The notes: generated from the sequence alone by a model not told the origin. Counted from the first letter of the stretch, positions 17,796-27,665 are shown. The stretch is 64,000 nt of DNA from VYFG01 sp965213885 (GCA_965213885.1 OZ243919.1:2108001-2172000), one strand, 5' to 3'. Program-made: numbers and translations.

Positions 17796-19955
17796 ATGGA
17801 CGTTTCCCATATTCTCGACCCGCTCAACAACGCCCAGCGCGAAGCGGTCACCCTGCCACCCGGGCCCGCCCTGGTACTTGCCGGGGCCGGCAGCGGCAAG
17901 ACCCGGGTCCTGACCCACCGCATCAGCTGGCTGGTGCGGACGGACGGACTTTCGCCGCTCAACGTTCTGGCGGTCACCTTCACCAACAAGGCCGCCCGGG
18001 AAATGCGCGGGCGCATCGAGGAGTTGCTGCAGTTTCCCGCCGGCGGCATGTGGATGGGCACCTTCCACGGACTCTGCCACCGCCTGCTCAGGATGCACTG
18101 GAAGCAGGCTGGACTGCCGGAGACCTTCGAGATCATCGACAGTGAGGATCAGCTTCGCATCGTGCGCCGGGTCCTGGCGGAACTCGACCTGGACGAGGCC
18201 CGCTGGGTGCCCCGGCAGCTGCAGCGGAACATCAACTGGCACAAGGACGAGGCCCGCCGCCCCCACCATGTTCCGGAGAGCGACAATTTCCACCAACAGA
18301 CCCTGCTGCGCATCTTCACCGCCTACGAGGAAACCTGCCAGCGCCTGGGGCTGGTGGATTTCGCCGAAATCCTGCTCAGGACACTGGAACTGTTCCGGAA
18401 CAACCAGGACGTACGTGAAACCTGGCAGCGCCGGTTCCAGCATGTGCTGGTGGACGAGTTCCAGGACACCAACACCATCCAGTACCAGTGGCTCAGGATG
18501 CTTGCCGGCACCCGCAAGAACCTGTTCGCCGTTGGGGATGACGACCAGTCGATCTACAGCTGGCGGGGAGCGAGGATCGAGAACATGCTGTCCTTCGAGA
18601 AGGACTTTCCCGGCACCCAGGTCATCCGCCTGGAACAGAACTACCGCTCCAGCGGCCACATCCTCGCCGCCGCCAACGCGGTGATCGCCAACAACACCGG
18701 CCGCATGGGCAAGAACCTCTGGACCGACGCCGGCCAGGGCAATCTGATCCGGCTCTACGGCGCCAGCAACGAGATCGACGAGGCCCGGTTCGTGGTCAGC
18801 ACCATCGAATCCTGGATCCGGGACGGAAACCGGCGGGACAGCGTGGCCATCCTGTACCGGTCCAATGCACAGTCCAGGGTGTTCGAGGATCTGTTACTGT
18901 CGAACTCCATTCCCTACCGCGTCTACGGAGGGTTGCGATTTTTCGAGCGGGCGGAAGTCAAGGACGCCCTTGCCTACATGCGGCTGGTGAGCAACCGGGA
19001 TTCCGACCCCTCGTTCGAGCGCGTGGTCAACCTGCCGCCCCGGGGAATCGGGGCGCGCACCCTGGAGGTGATCCGGGAGCATGCCCGGGCGGGCACGGTG
19101 TCGATGTGGCAGGCGGCGCTTCAGGTCCTGGAAAAAGGGGTTCTGCCCGCACGGTCCGGGGAAGCGGTCGGGGGCTTTCTCCAGAGGATCGACGCCATGG
19201 CCGACGATACCCTGGACCGGCCCCTGGCCGAACTGACCGAACGGATTCTCGACCAAAGCGGCCTCATGATCCACCATGCCAAGGACAAGTCGGAACGGGC
19301 CCAGGGCCGGGTGGAAAACCTGCAGGAACTGGTGACCGCAGCCAGAAACTTCGATCCGGTGGAGACGGAGGACGAGACCCCGGACATGCTGTCGATGTTC
19401 CTCACCAGCGCCGCCCTTGAGGCGGGGGAAGGCCAGTCAGAGGAATGGGAGGAATGCGTTCAGCTCATGACCATGCATTCCGCCAAGGGCCTCGAGTTCC
19501 CGCTGGTTTTCCTTTGCGGCATGGAGGAAGGCCTGTTCCCCCACCAGCGGTCGATTGAAGAACCGGGACGCATGGAGGAGGAGCGACGCCTGTTCTACGT
19601 CGGCATGACCCGGGCCATGGATCAGCTGTACCTGTGCCATGCGGAAATCCGCCGGCTGTATGGCAAGGACCATTACACCCAGGGTTCGCGTTTTCTGGAC
19701 GAAGTACCCCCCGGGCTCCTCGAGGAAATCCGCTCGAGGGCGTTCAGCAGACCGCTTCAAAGATCCTACGGCTCCACCGGGAAGCCGGCATACAACGGAC
19801 TGCGACCGGGCAGCCAGGTCCGGCATGAGAAGTTCGGCGAGGGCATGGTGCTGTCCTTGGAGGGACAGGGGGATCACGTCCGGGTCCAGGTCAACTTCAG
19901 CGAGGTGGGAACCAAATGGATACTGCCGGCCTATGCCCGGCTGGAATTGATGTGA
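17796..19955 (+). CDS. uvrD: DNA helicase II
   Basis: A 719-residue superfamily 1 helicase moving 3' to 5', used in nucleotide excision and mismatch repair. It starts MDVSHILDPLNNAQREAV, close to the E. coli protein, and is of equal length. Helicase motifs in order: GAGSGKTRVLTHR (Walker A, residues 30-36), TFTNKAAREMRGR, VDEFQDTNTIQYQWLR, VGDDDQSIYSWRGA, LEQNYRSS, TMHSAKGLEFPLVF and VGMTRAMDQLYL. The C-terminal HEKFGEGMVLSLEGQG is the UvrD tudor-like tail. The ATG at 17796 is chosen over the longer frame because of this match. Confidence 0.97.
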   Translation: MDVSHILDPLNNAQREAVTLPPGPALVLAGAGSGKTRVLTHRISWLVRTDGLSPLNVLAVTFTNKAAREMRGRIEELLQFPAGGMWMGTFHGLCHRLLRMHWKQAGLPETFEIIDSEDQLRIVRRVLAELDLDEARWVPRQLQRNINWHKDEARRPHHVPESDNFHQQTLLRIFTAYEETCQRLGLVDFAEILLRTLELFRNNQDVRETWQRRFQHVLVDEFQDTNTIQYQWLRMLAGTRKNLFAVGDDDQSIYSWRGARIENMLSFEKDFPGTQVIRLEQNYRSSGHILAAANAVIANNTGRMGKNLWTDAGQGNLIRLYGASNEIDEARFVVSTIESWIRDGNRRDSVAILYRSNAQSRVFEDLLLSNSIPYRVYGGLRFFERAEVKDALAYMRLVSNRDSDPSFERVVNLPPRGIGARTLEVIREHARAGTVSMWQAALQVLEKGVLPARSGEAVGGFLQRIDAMADDTLDRPLAELTERILDQSGLMIHHAKDKSERAQGRVENLQELVTAARNFDPVETEDETPDMLSMFLTSAALEAGEGQSEEWEECVQLMTMHSAKGLEFPLVFLCGMEEGLFPHQRSIEEPGRMEEERRLFYVGMTRAMDQLYLCHAEIRRLYGKDHYTQGSRFLDEVPPGLLEEIRSRAFSRPLQRSYGSTGKPAYNGLRPGSQVRHEKFGEGMVLSLEGQGDHVRVQVNFSEVGTKWILPAYARLELM

Positions 19956-20033
19956 GGCCTGCCGTCATACCGGTCAACCCGTCCATGCGAATGACCGTCA
20001 CTGCCTCGAGGGCACGGCGGGGCTTACCTGAAT

Positions 20034-20261
20034 TCAGGCTGCGTCCTTTTGCTTGTGTTCGAAGCGGTGTCCCTTTGACTGCTGCTCGAGCTGGTGGGGC
20101 TCCACCGGTTCAATCTCCACAGCCAGCCAATGGAAACAGGGCTCGCTCACCCTGTATGGCCTCAGCGGCGCAGTGATCAGCTCCGGATGTTCATACAGCA
20201 TTTCATCAGTCACCGGGATGAACACCTTGTGCGAAGGCGATGCTTCGGATACGAAAGGCAT
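20034..20261 (-). CDS. Small conserved-looking hypothetical protein
   Basis: A 75-residue acidic protein from the ATG at 20261: MPFVSEASPSHKVFIPVTDE, then MLYEHPELI and CFHWLAVEIEP. It has no signal peptide or membrane segment. The composition and even length of the strand-like segments look like real coding sequence, and I believe similar short proteins exist in other gammaproteobacteria, but I do not know a function. It is convergent with uvrD. Confidence 0.5.
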   Translation of the reverse strand: MPFVSEASPSHKVFIPVTDEMLYEHPELITAPLRPYRVSEPCFHWLAVEIEPVEPHQLEQQSKGHRFEHKQKDAA

Positions 20262-20533
20262 GTGCTTGCTACCAGTTGCTACCATTGATCTAGACCAAGG
20301 GGAATTACACTCCCGCGCGGTGGTACGCAATAAGGAGAAATCATGGTATTTCGGTGGCAGTTACGGGTTTCAAAACCCCATGCGGGCCCCGGTCAGGGCA
20401 TCTCTGCCTGAAACGTCCATGGCGGCGATTCGCGCACCCTGGTCCATACCGCGGAACCGTTCCGTATCCTCCCCGACAGGAAGACCGCGGTTTTTCATTG
20501 CCGAACCGAAATGGCGTCCGGGGACAGGAACCT

Positions 20534-20570
20534 GCCATGAATTGCGCCCACCGGGGGCGCAATTCATGGC
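20534..20570. other. Strong hairpin (16-bp perfect stem, 5-nt loop) upstream of pdsR
   Basis: GCCATGAATTGCGCCC (20534-20549), ACCGG, then GGGCGCAATTCATGGC (20555-20570). No run of T follows on either strand, so it is not a standard intrinsic terminator. It lies 100 bp before pdsR in the otherwise gene-free stretch 20262-20669 and could be a leader structure, an operator or a repeat-family element. Confidence 0.7.
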
Positions 20571-20669
20571 AATCCGGTGACAGTTCGAAGGGTTTCCGGG
20601 GAAGTCTGTCGACGGAGGAATGGCATCCGGTATACTTTCAGTCCGAAACCATGGGCTCAGTCATACCGA

Positions 20670-21365
20670 ATGTCCAGAACCATTGCCATCGTCGAGGATG
20701 ATATCGACCAGCGGGAAAACTACGCCGACGCACTGAAATCCCAGGGATACGCGATCCAGGTGTACGGGAACCGCGCCGATGCCAGCGCGGGATTCCGCCG
20801 CTCGCTGCCGGACCTCGCCATTCTCGATATCATGCTCGAATCCGACATGGACGGCGGCTTCGATCTCTGCCGGGAACTGCGCCAACAGTCCCCCAAGCTT
20901 CCGATCATCTTTCTCACGGCCAGAGACAGTGACATCGACCGGATTTCCGGTCTCCGGCTGGATGCCTGGGACTATATCACCAAGCCGGTGAATCTCCAGT
21001 TCCTGGCGGTACGGGTCTCTTCCCTGTTCCGGATGGCATCCACGATCCAGACCTCCTCACAGCAGCCCGCTGCGATGGTGCTGGGGGACCTTGAGCTGGA
21101 CCAGAACAGCATGTCGGTGAGCTGGAAGGGCCAGGTGCTCAGCTTTACACTGACGGAATTCTGGCTGACCGATGCCCTCGCCCGCCACCCGGGTCATGTC
21201 AAGACCTATGAGGCGCTGATGCAGACCACGCGCCAGAGCTACGTGGAGAAGAACACCATCAACGGCTACGTCCGGCGCGTGCGCAAGAAATTCAAGGAAG
21301 TGGACCCCGGCTTCAACAAGATCCAGACCGTGTTCGGTGTCGGATACCGCTGGCAGGCCGACTGA
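20670..21365 (+). CDS. pdsR: Response regulator of the proteobacterial dedicated sortase system
   Basis: 231 residues. The receiver domain has the acidic pair in IVEDD, the phospho-accepting Asp53 in AILDIMLE, and the lysine in ITKPVNL. The C-terminal winged helix is OmpR-like (FTLTEFWLTDALARHPGHV, NTINGYVRRVRKKFKEV, VFGVGYRW). This arrangement and the kinase next door match the pair named for proteobacterial dedicated sortase loci. The ATG at 20670 opens with MSRTIAIVEDD. The longer frame from 20577 has no receiver homology. It is followed 52 bp later by pdsS. No sortase or sortase substrate gene lies nearby. Confidence 0.8.
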   Translation: MSRTIAIVEDDIDQRENYADALKSQGYAIQVYGNRADASAGFRRSLPDLAILDIMLESDMDGGFDLCRELRQQSPKLPIIFLTARDSDIDRISGLRLDAWDYITKPVNLQFLAVRVSSLFRMASTIQTSSQQPAAMVLGDLELDQNSMSVSWKGQVLSFTLTEFWLTDALARHPGHVKTYEALMQTTRQSYVEKNTINGYVRRVRKKFKEVDPGFNKIQTVFGVGYRWQAD

Positions 21366-21417
21366 GGCCGGACCACATCGAGTCATGTCCCCCTGATCAC
21401 CCGGTCCCGTTGCAAAG

Positions 21418-23583
21418 ATGTTCAAGCCGTTTCGGTCCCTCAGCATCAAATCGAAACTGACATGGATTGCACTGTCCCTGCTGATCATTCCCTGGATGGG
21501 TTACCAGTACGTACAGGAGATTCGCGGCTTCCTCCTGCGTAGCCAGCAAGATGCCCAGCTGCTGGCCGCCAACGGCATCGCCACGGTGCTCAACGACCGC
21601 TCGGAACTGTTCAATCCCACCACCGGGGTGCAGGAGCTGCTGGGCGCGCGGAACGACCTCTACGCCCATGCCCTGAAAGGTGCCATCCAGCTGGATGGCC
21701 AGGTCGAGGACTGGGGGGAGACCGTCAGCCAGTTCAACTACTATACCGGCAACACCACCTTCAGTTGCGATGCCGGGGACGATCCGGACGGCTTTTCCCT
21801 GGCCAACGTGATCGGCTACTCCAACGACGACCTGTATGTCCTGTTCGAAATCAATGACGACACGATCGTATACCGCGACCTGAACCTCCTGAAGCTGGAC
21901 ACCAGCGACCAGGTCAGGATGCTGCTGCAGCTGCCCCGGGGTGAACTGCGCCACTACCTGCTCGTAGCCAGGGCCCCCGGAAGGATGAGCATCTACCTCG
22001 TCGACGAGAACTGGGAGCTGCCACTGAAGGGTGAGCCCGTCACGACGTTTATCGCGGAGCTGGGGGAAACGCCATGGGGTTACCGTGTCGAGTTGCGGAT
22101 TCCGCGGAACATCATCGGGCGGCGCGCCCGGCTCGGCTACTTCGTGGTGGATGTGGACAACAAGGAATCCCGGCAGATCGTCGGAACACTGTCCACCTCC
22201 CCCAGGGAGGCGAACAGCAAGCCAGGCCAGGTCCTCCTCAACTCGCCGGAGCTGACCAAGATTCTGAAGGCGCTGGACCGGCCGCATTCGCGAATCTGGA
22301 TACTGGACAACGAACAGCGCGTCCGCGCGGTGGTGGGCGGATTGTCCGCACCCATGGAAGAAGCGCCGATCGCCGATTCGGAGCGGTCCTTTTTCGCTCG
22401 CCAGTACCTGCGCGCCGAGGCATTTTTCGACCGGTTGCTGAGACGGCCGGCCGAGCAGTTCGTCGACGTGCCCAGGGATATTTCCCATCGGCCGGACAGG
22501 ATCTTCACTCGCATTCTCAAGGGAGAACCCATGGTGGAGGCCAGGCCCTCACTGGACGGCAGGGCCCAGATCATCGTCGCCGGTTATCCCATCCGTTCCG
22601 GCGATGAAATCCTCGGCGCCGTCATCGTGGAGCAAAGCAGCAACGCCATCATGGCGGAGCAGTATTCCCTGCTGCGGAATCTCACCCTGGTGACGATTCT
22701 TGTCTTTGCATTCGTACTGACCGCCCTGGTGATCTTCTCCTGGCGGCTGACGGTTCGCATCCGCAGGCTCTACACCACCACCGAAAAGGCGATCACCCCC
22801 GAAGGCCGTGTGATCGAGGACCGCATCCCGCAACGCTACTACCCCAAGGACGAGCTCGGCGATCTCGGCAGAAGCATCACCAGCATGCTGACACGCCTGT
22901 CCGGTTACACGCGCTACCTGGAAGGCATGCCGGATACCCTGGCCCACGAAATGAACAACCCCCTGAATGTCGTATCGTCTTCCCTGGAATTACTGGAGAA
23001 CGAGCTGCCCGGCGTCACCGGCAACAAGCATATGCAGCGGGCGCAGAACGGCGTCAACCGGCTGCGTGCGATTCTCACGGCCCTGACCGAAGCGGCCAAT
23101 CTGGAGGACGCCATGCGCGACGAGGCCAAGGAACGGCTGGATCTGGCCGCGCTGGTGGCGGAAGTGGTGGAGGGATACCACAGTGTCTATGATGAACACA
23201 CCTTTCAGTTGCAGGTCGGAGCGGGACCCCTGTGGATCGAGGGCAATACCGATCACCTCGCACAGATGCTGGACAAGCTCGTAGACAACGCGGTGCAATT
23301 CACCCCCCGCGAATGCCCCATTGTCATCCGCTTACGGGAGAATCAGGGTGAGGCGGAGATCATGGTGCTGAACGAGGGGCCCACCATTCCGGACAACATC
23401 CGCAAACATGTGTTCGACCCCATGGTGTCCTACGGCAAGACCAACGCCAAGCAGTCCCACCTCGGCCTCGGCTTGTTCGTAGTCCGCCTGATTTCCGAGT
23501 ACCACCATGGCACGGCCTCCATAGACAACCGCCCGGACAAGGGCGGCGTGGGCGTCACGGTGTCCATCCCGAAGGCGGCATGA
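21418..23583 (+). CDS. pdsS: Membrane histidine kinase of the proteobacterial dedicated sortase system
   Basis: A 721-residue sensor kinase. An N-terminal membrane segment (LTWIALSLLIIPWMGYQY) is followed by a large periplasmic part. It includes LDGQVEDWGE and IGYSNDDLYVLFEINDD with YRVELRIPRNIIGRRARLGY, which looks like a carbohydrate-binding CBM9/DOMON-type fold. A second membrane segment (LTLVTILVFAFVLTALVIF) leads to a HAMP-like stretch, the dimerisation helix LAHEMNNPLNVVSSS with His510, and a catalytic domain with DNAVQFTP and HLGLGLFVVRLI. It probably senses an envelope carbohydrate or stress and phosphorylates PdsR. Ligand unknown. Confidence 0.82.
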   Translation: MFKPFRSLSIKSKLTWIALSLLIIPWMGYQYVQEIRGFLLRSQQDAQLLAANGIATVLNDRSELFNPTTGVQELLGARNDLYAHALKGAIQLDGQVEDWGETVSQFNYYTGNTTFSCDAGDDPDGFSLANVIGYSNDDLYVLFEINDDTIVYRDLNLLKLDTSDQVRMLLQLPRGELRHYLLVARAPGRMSIYLVDENWELPLKGEPVTTFIAELGETPWGYRVELRIPRNIIGRRARLGYFVVDVDNKESRQIVGTLSTSPREANSKPGQVLLNSPELTKILKALDRPHSRIWILDNEQRVRAVVGGLSAPMEEAPIADSERSFFARQYLRAEAFFDRLLRRPAEQFVDVPRDISHRPDRIFTRILKGEPMVEARPSLDGRAQIIVAGYPIRSGDEILGAVIVEQSSNAIMAEQYSLLRNLTLVTILVFAFVLTALVIFSWRLTVRIRRLYTTTEKAITPEGRVIEDRIPQRYYPKDELGDLGRSITSMLTRLSGYTRYLEGMPDTLAHEMNNPLNVVSSSLELLENELPGVTGNKHMQRAQNGVNRLRAILTALTEAANLEDAMRDEAKERLDLAALVAEVVEGYHSVYDEHTFQLQVGAGPLWIEGNTDHLAQMLDKLVDNAVQFTPRECPIVIRLRENQGEAEIMVLNEGPTIPDNIRKHVFDPMVSYGKTNAKQSHLGLGLFVVRLISEYHHGTASIDNRPDKGGVGVTVSIPKAA

Positions 23584-23616
23584 GGGAGCAGCGGCTCCCG
23601 GTCACGGGATAGCCGG

Positions 23617-23636
23617 GCCCCGGGAACGCCCGGGGC
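23617..23636. terminator. Possible bidirectional terminator hairpin
   Basis: GCCCCGGG, AACG, CCCGGGGC forms an 8-bp GC-only stem between two convergent genes (pdsS and the DUF2782 gene). No T-run follows, so Rho-independent function is uncertain. Confidence 0.35.
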
Positions 23637-23696
23637 AGACGCGATGTCCCGCGTCTCATCCAGTTCGGCCGGAGCAGCGGCGGAGCGTCCCCGGAA

Positions 23697-24044
23697 CTAC
23701 CAGCTGCCGATGGTCCAGCGCCGCATGTTCGGGATTTCCCCCAGTTCCTTCTCCTCGGTCAGCCACATCGAGTCCACCTCCCGGTTTTCATAGACCTCCG
23801 TGAGATGGTTGTCACGGAACACCGTGACCCGCTCCAGGCGGCCGCCGATCCTCCATTCCCGGACCGTGTAATTCTCGTTTGCGGCCACACCCGCCGGCTC
23901 CGTACCGGAAGCGATATCGGCCGGCAGCTTGAGTCCGTCGGGCGAATCCGTCCCGGCGTCCTGGGACCACGCCGGTGCAGACAGAATTGCCGCCAGAATG
24001 ACGGCCGCAAGGGGGGAATGCCTGGTGTGGCGGATATCCGGCAT
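23697..24044 (-). CDS. DUF2782 family exported protein
   Basis: 115 residues from the ATG at 24044 (MPDIRHTRHS). A signal peptide (LAAVILAAILSAPAWSQ) is followed by a short linker and the DUF2782 core NYTVREWRIGGRLERVTVFR, ending in RRWTIGSW. Members of this family are small periplasmic proteins frequently encoded beside polA, as here. The role is unknown. The frame extends upstream to 24188 but that part overlaps the end of the next gene and has no family match. Confidence 0.7.
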   Translation of the reverse strand: MPDIRHTRHSPLAAVILAAILSAPAWSQDAGTDSPDGLKLPADIASGTEPAGVAANENYTVREWRIGGRLERVTVFRDNHLTEVYENREVDSMWLTEEKELGEIPNMRRWTIGSW

Positions 24045-24150
24045 GGTCAGCTTGGTGATCGGATCGTAGGCTGTTTCGGTTAACGGGCGGTTGCCTTGGC
24101 TCTCCGGACTGCAGGTGGTGCGCTGGCCCCGATCCTGCCTCCCGGGTGGG

Positions 24151-24867
24151 TCATCGGATGCGGGACGTCCCAAGGGGATCGAAACCACCCTGTCCGCCGC
24201 GGTAGAAATCGTTCACCGCATCCCGGATTTCCTCGGGACGGTCCAGAATCCGGAACATGTCCAAGTCCCCTTCCGCAATGGTACCGCGCTCCAGAAGGGT
24301 GCTACGGAACCAGTCCACCAGACCGCCCCAGAAACTCCCGTTCACAAGTATAACCGGAATCCGGTGCACTTTATCGGTTTGCATCAGCGTCAGGCATTCC
24401 AGGACCTCGTCCAGGGTGCCGACCCCGCCGGGCATGACCACGAATGCCGTGGCAAAGTGTACGAATATCATCTTGCGGACGAAGAAATGCTGGAAGCTCA
24501 GGTTGATATCCTGGTAGGGATTGGGCGTCTCGTCACGTCCCGGCAGCCGGATATTCAGCCCGATGCTGGCCGAGCCGCCCTCCTGGGCGCCCTGATTGAC
24601 AGCCTCCATGATTCCCGGCCCCCCTCCGCTGATGACGGCAAACCCCTCCACGGAGAGCAGCCGCGCCGACCGTCGGGCGATATCGTAGTCCGGGTCATCC
24701 CGGGGAATCCTGGCCGAGCCGAAGAAGCTGACCGCGGCGCCGATTTCCGACAGGCAGTCATGGGCAGTGGTGATTTCCTGCATGATCCCGACCAACTGGT
24801 TCGCGCCGAGCGCACCACCGCGCATGCCGTTCAGTTCGCAGAGGAGTCGTTGCATCGGTTTGTTCAT
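24151..24867 (-). CDS. LOG-family protein (TIGR00730 Rossmann fold; nucleotide 5'-monophosphate phosphoribohydrolase type)
   Basis: A 238-residue cytosolic protein. It has VSFFGSARI near the start, VISGGGPGIMEAVNQGA, and the diagnostic VVMPGGVGTLDEVLECLT. The PGGxGTxxE motif with the upstream arginine (FFVRKMIF) builds the active site of LONELY GUY enzymes, which cut the base from nucleoside monophosphates. Older annotations call the family lysine decarboxylase, which the motif does not support. It lies divergent to polA with a 77-bp gap. Confidence 0.85.
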   Translation of the reverse strand: MNKPMQRLLCELNGMRGGALGANQLVGIMQEITTAHDCLSEIGAAVSFFGSARIPRDDPDYDIARRSARLLSVEGFAVISGGGPGIMEAVNQGAQEGGSASIGLNIRLPGRDETPNPYQDINLSFQHFFVRKMIFVHFATAFVVMPGGVGTLDEVLECLTLMQTDKVHRIPVILVNGSFWGGLVDWFRSTLLERGTIAEGDLDMFRILDRPEEIRDAVNDFYRGGQGGFDPLGTSRIR

Positions 24868-24944
24868 GGCGAAAATCTTCCCGGAAGGTTATCGGGGACT
24901 GCGGTTACAATACCGCGGGCGCCCCCCGATCTTACCCCTCCGAG

Positions 24945-27665
24945 ATGGCACCTGACAAAATTAATGAGCTGGTACTGGTAGACGGTTCATCCTTCCTGTT
25001 CCGGGCGTACCATGCCATCGGCAGCCAGGGCGGACTCTCCACCCGGGATGGCCAGCCGACACATGCCGTATTTGGCGTGGTCAACATGCTGAAGAGCCTG
25101 ATCAGGGAGGTCCAGCCGGAATACCTCGCCATGGTCATGGACGCCAAGGGCAAGACCTTCCGTCACGAGATGTATCCGCAGTACAAAGCCAACCGGCCGC
25201 CGATGCCGGACGATCTCAGGGTGCAACTCGGCCATCTGCTCGAAATCATCCCCGCCATGGGCCTGCCGCTGGTGTCCGTGCCCGGGATCGAGGCGGACGA
25301 CGTCATCGGGACGCTGGCCACCAGGGCCGTCCGGGAAGGCTACCGCGTCATGATCGTCAGCAGCGACAAGGATCTGACCCAGCTGGTGAACGAGCACGTG
25401 GTCATGGTTGACACGATGAAGAACTCCACTCTTGACCCTGACGGCGTCATGGCGAAGTTCGGCGTACCGCCGGAGAGGATCATCGATCTGCTGGCCCTGA
25501 CCGGAGACACCTCGGACAACGTCCCGGGCATCCCCAGAGTCGGACCCAAGACCGCCGCCAAGTGGCTGGCGGAGTACGGCAGCCTGGACGCACTGGTGGC
25601 GCGTGCGGACGAGGTGAAGGGCAAGATCGGCGAGACCCTGCGCGAGAACCTGGACCTCCTGTTCCTGTCCCGCTCCCTGGTTACCCTGAAACTCGACGCC
25701 GAGCTCGACCTGTCATTCCGCGAACTCACGCTCGGGGAGCCGGATCGGCCTGCCCTGCGGCGCCTGTACAGGGCCCTGGAATTCCGGAACTGGCTGGCGG
25801 AACTCGGTGATGAGGGGGACGATGGCGAAACCGTCGGTCCATCCGACCCGGCAAGCGTCGCGGATTACGAAACCATCCTGGACGACCGGACCCTGATCCG
25901 ATGGATCGACCGCATGCGCGCGGCGGAGGTGGTGGCGCTGGATACGGAGACCACCTCCGTGGACGCCCATCGGGCCTCCCTGGTAGGCATGTCGTTCTGC
26001 GTCGAGACCGGGAAAGCCGCCTATCTTCCGATGGCCCACGACTTTGCCGGCGCACCCCGGCAACTGGACCGGAACGCGGCGCTCGACAGGCTGAAGCCGC
26101 TGCTGGAGGATTCCGCCGTGGTCAAGACCGGGCAGAATCTCAAGTATGACCTGGAGGTTCTCGGCCACCACGGCGTCAGTGTGGCGGGGGCCGAACACGA
26201 CACCATGCTGATGTCCTACCTGCTGGATGCCGGAATTTCCCGGCACGACATGGACACCCTCGCCACCAGGCATCTCGGCCATACCACCATCAAGTTCAGC
26301 GATGTGGCCGGCAGCGGAAAGAACCAGCTCACCTTCAACGAGGTGCCGCTGGACCGGGCCACGGAGTATGCCGCCGAGGACGCCGATGTCACCTTTCGGC
26401 TGCACCGGGCACTGCTGCCCCGACTGAAACGGTTCCCCCGGCTGATGGACCTGTACCGGGAGATGGAAATACCACTGATCCGGGTTCTCGAGCGGATGGA
26501 AACCCGGGGCGTGCGCGTGGATGCGGACATGCTGCGCGCGCAAAGCACGGAGATCACCGCACGGCTCGTGGAAATCGAGCGCGAGGCGCACAGAACCGCG
26601 GGGGAGGAATTCAATATCGCGTCACCCAAGCAGATCCAGGAGATCCTGTTCGAGAAACAGGGCCTGCCCGTGACCAGCAGGACCTCCAAGGGACAGCCGT
26701 CCACCGCGGAAAACGTGCTGCAGGACCTGGCCGTGGAGCATGCACTTCCCCGTCTGATCCTGGAACACCGCGGCCTTGCCAAGCTGAAAAGCACCTACAC
26801 CGAGAAGTTGCCCCTGCTGGTCAACCCGAATACCGGACGGATACACACCTCCTATCAGCAGGCGGTGGCGGCCACCGGGCGGCTGTCCTCCAGTGACCCC
26901 AACCTGCAGAACATTCCCGTGCGCACCGAGGAGGGCCGGAGAATCCGCGAGGCGTTCATCGCCCAGGATGGCTTCACCCTGCTGGCGGCGGACTATTCCC
27001 AGATCGAGCTGCGGATCATGGCGCACCTGTCGGGAGACCGGGGCCTGATCAACGCCTTCAGGCAGGGGCTGGATGTCCACAGCGCCACCGCCGCCGAAGT
27101 ATTCGGCGGCAGCCCCGAGGAGGTGGACCCCGAACGGCGCCGCCGGGCGAAGGCGATCAACTTCGGCCTGATCTACGGCATGTCCCCCTTCGGCCTGGCC
27201 CGGCAGCTCGGGATTGCACAAAGGGAGGCCCGCGACTACATCGAGATCTATTTCGACCGCTACCCCGGTGTCCGGGAATACATGGACCGCATCCGGGAAC
27301 TGGCCCGTAACCAGGGCTATGTGGAGACCCTTTTCGGCCGTCGCCTCCACCTGCCCGAGATCGCCTCGAAGAACCCCGCGCGGCGCCAGTACGCGGAACG
27401 CACGGCCATCAATGCGCCGATGCAGGGCACCGCAGCTGACCTCATCAAGAAGGCCATGATCCTGGTGGACCGGTGGATTCTGAAAAACGCGTCCCGTTCG
27501 CGCATGATCCTGCAGGTGCACGATGAACTGGTGCTCGAGGTGCCCGAGGAGGAAGCCGGGCCGATGGCGGGAACCATCGCGGAACTCATGTGCTCCGTGA
27601 CCGAGTTGTCCGTGCCGCTGGTGGTGGACACAGGCACCGGACCCAACTGGAAAGTAGCGCACTGA
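24945..27665 (+). CDS. polA: DNA polymerase I
   Basis: A 906-residue repair and gap-filling polymerase with all three domains. The 5' nuclease has LVLVDGSSFLFRAYHAI, MYPQYKANRP and VSSDKDLTQLV. The 3'-5' exonuclease has an intact VVALDTETTSVDA motif and KTGQNLKYDLEVL. The polymerase has QAVAATGRLSSSDPNLQNIP, ADYSQIELRIMAHLS, RRRAKAINFGLIYGMS and LQVHDELVLEVP. Length is slightly below that of the E. coli enzyme. The ATG at 24945 is the natural start (MAPDKINELVLVDGSS). Confidence 0.98.
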   Translation: MAPDKINELVLVDGSSFLFRAYHAIGSQGGLSTRDGQPTHAVFGVVNMLKSLIREVQPEYLAMVMDAKGKTFRHEMYPQYKANRPPMPDDLRVQLGHLLEIIPAMGLPLVSVPGIEADDVIGTLATRAVREGYRVMIVSSDKDLTQLVNEHVVMVDTMKNSTLDPDGVMAKFGVPPERIIDLLALTGDTSDNVPGIPRVGPKTAAKWLAEYGSLDALVARADEVKGKIGETLRENLDLLFLSRSLVTLKLDAELDLSFRELTLGEPDRPALRRLYRALEFRNWLAELGDEGDDGETVGPSDPASVADYETILDDRTLIRWIDRMRAAEVVALDTETTSVDAHRASLVGMSFCVETGKAAYLPMAHDFAGAPRQLDRNAALDRLKPLLEDSAVVKTGQNLKYDLEVLGHHGVSVAGAEHDTMLMSYLLDAGISRHDMDTLATRHLGHTTIKFSDVAGSGKNQLTFNEVPLDRATEYAAEDADVTFRLHRALLPRLKRFPRLMDLYREMEIPLIRVLERMETRGVRVDADMLRAQSTEITARLVEIEREAHRTAGEEFNIASPKQIQEILFEKQGLPVTSRTSKGQPSTAENVLQDLAVEHALPRLILEHRGLAKLKSTYTEKLPLLVNPNTGRIHTSYQQAVAATGRLSSSDPNLQNIPVRTEEGRRIREAFIAQDGFTLLAADYSQIELRIMAHLSGDRGLINAFRQGLDVHSATAAEVFGGSPEEVDPERRRRAKAINFGLIYGMSPFGLARQLGIAQREARDYIEIYFDRYPGVREYMDRIRELARNQGYVETLFGRRLHLPEIASKNPARRQYAERTAINAPMQGTAADLIKKAMILVDRWILKNASRSRMILQVHDELVLEVPEEEAGPMAGTIAELMCSVTELSVPLVVDTGTGPNWKVAH

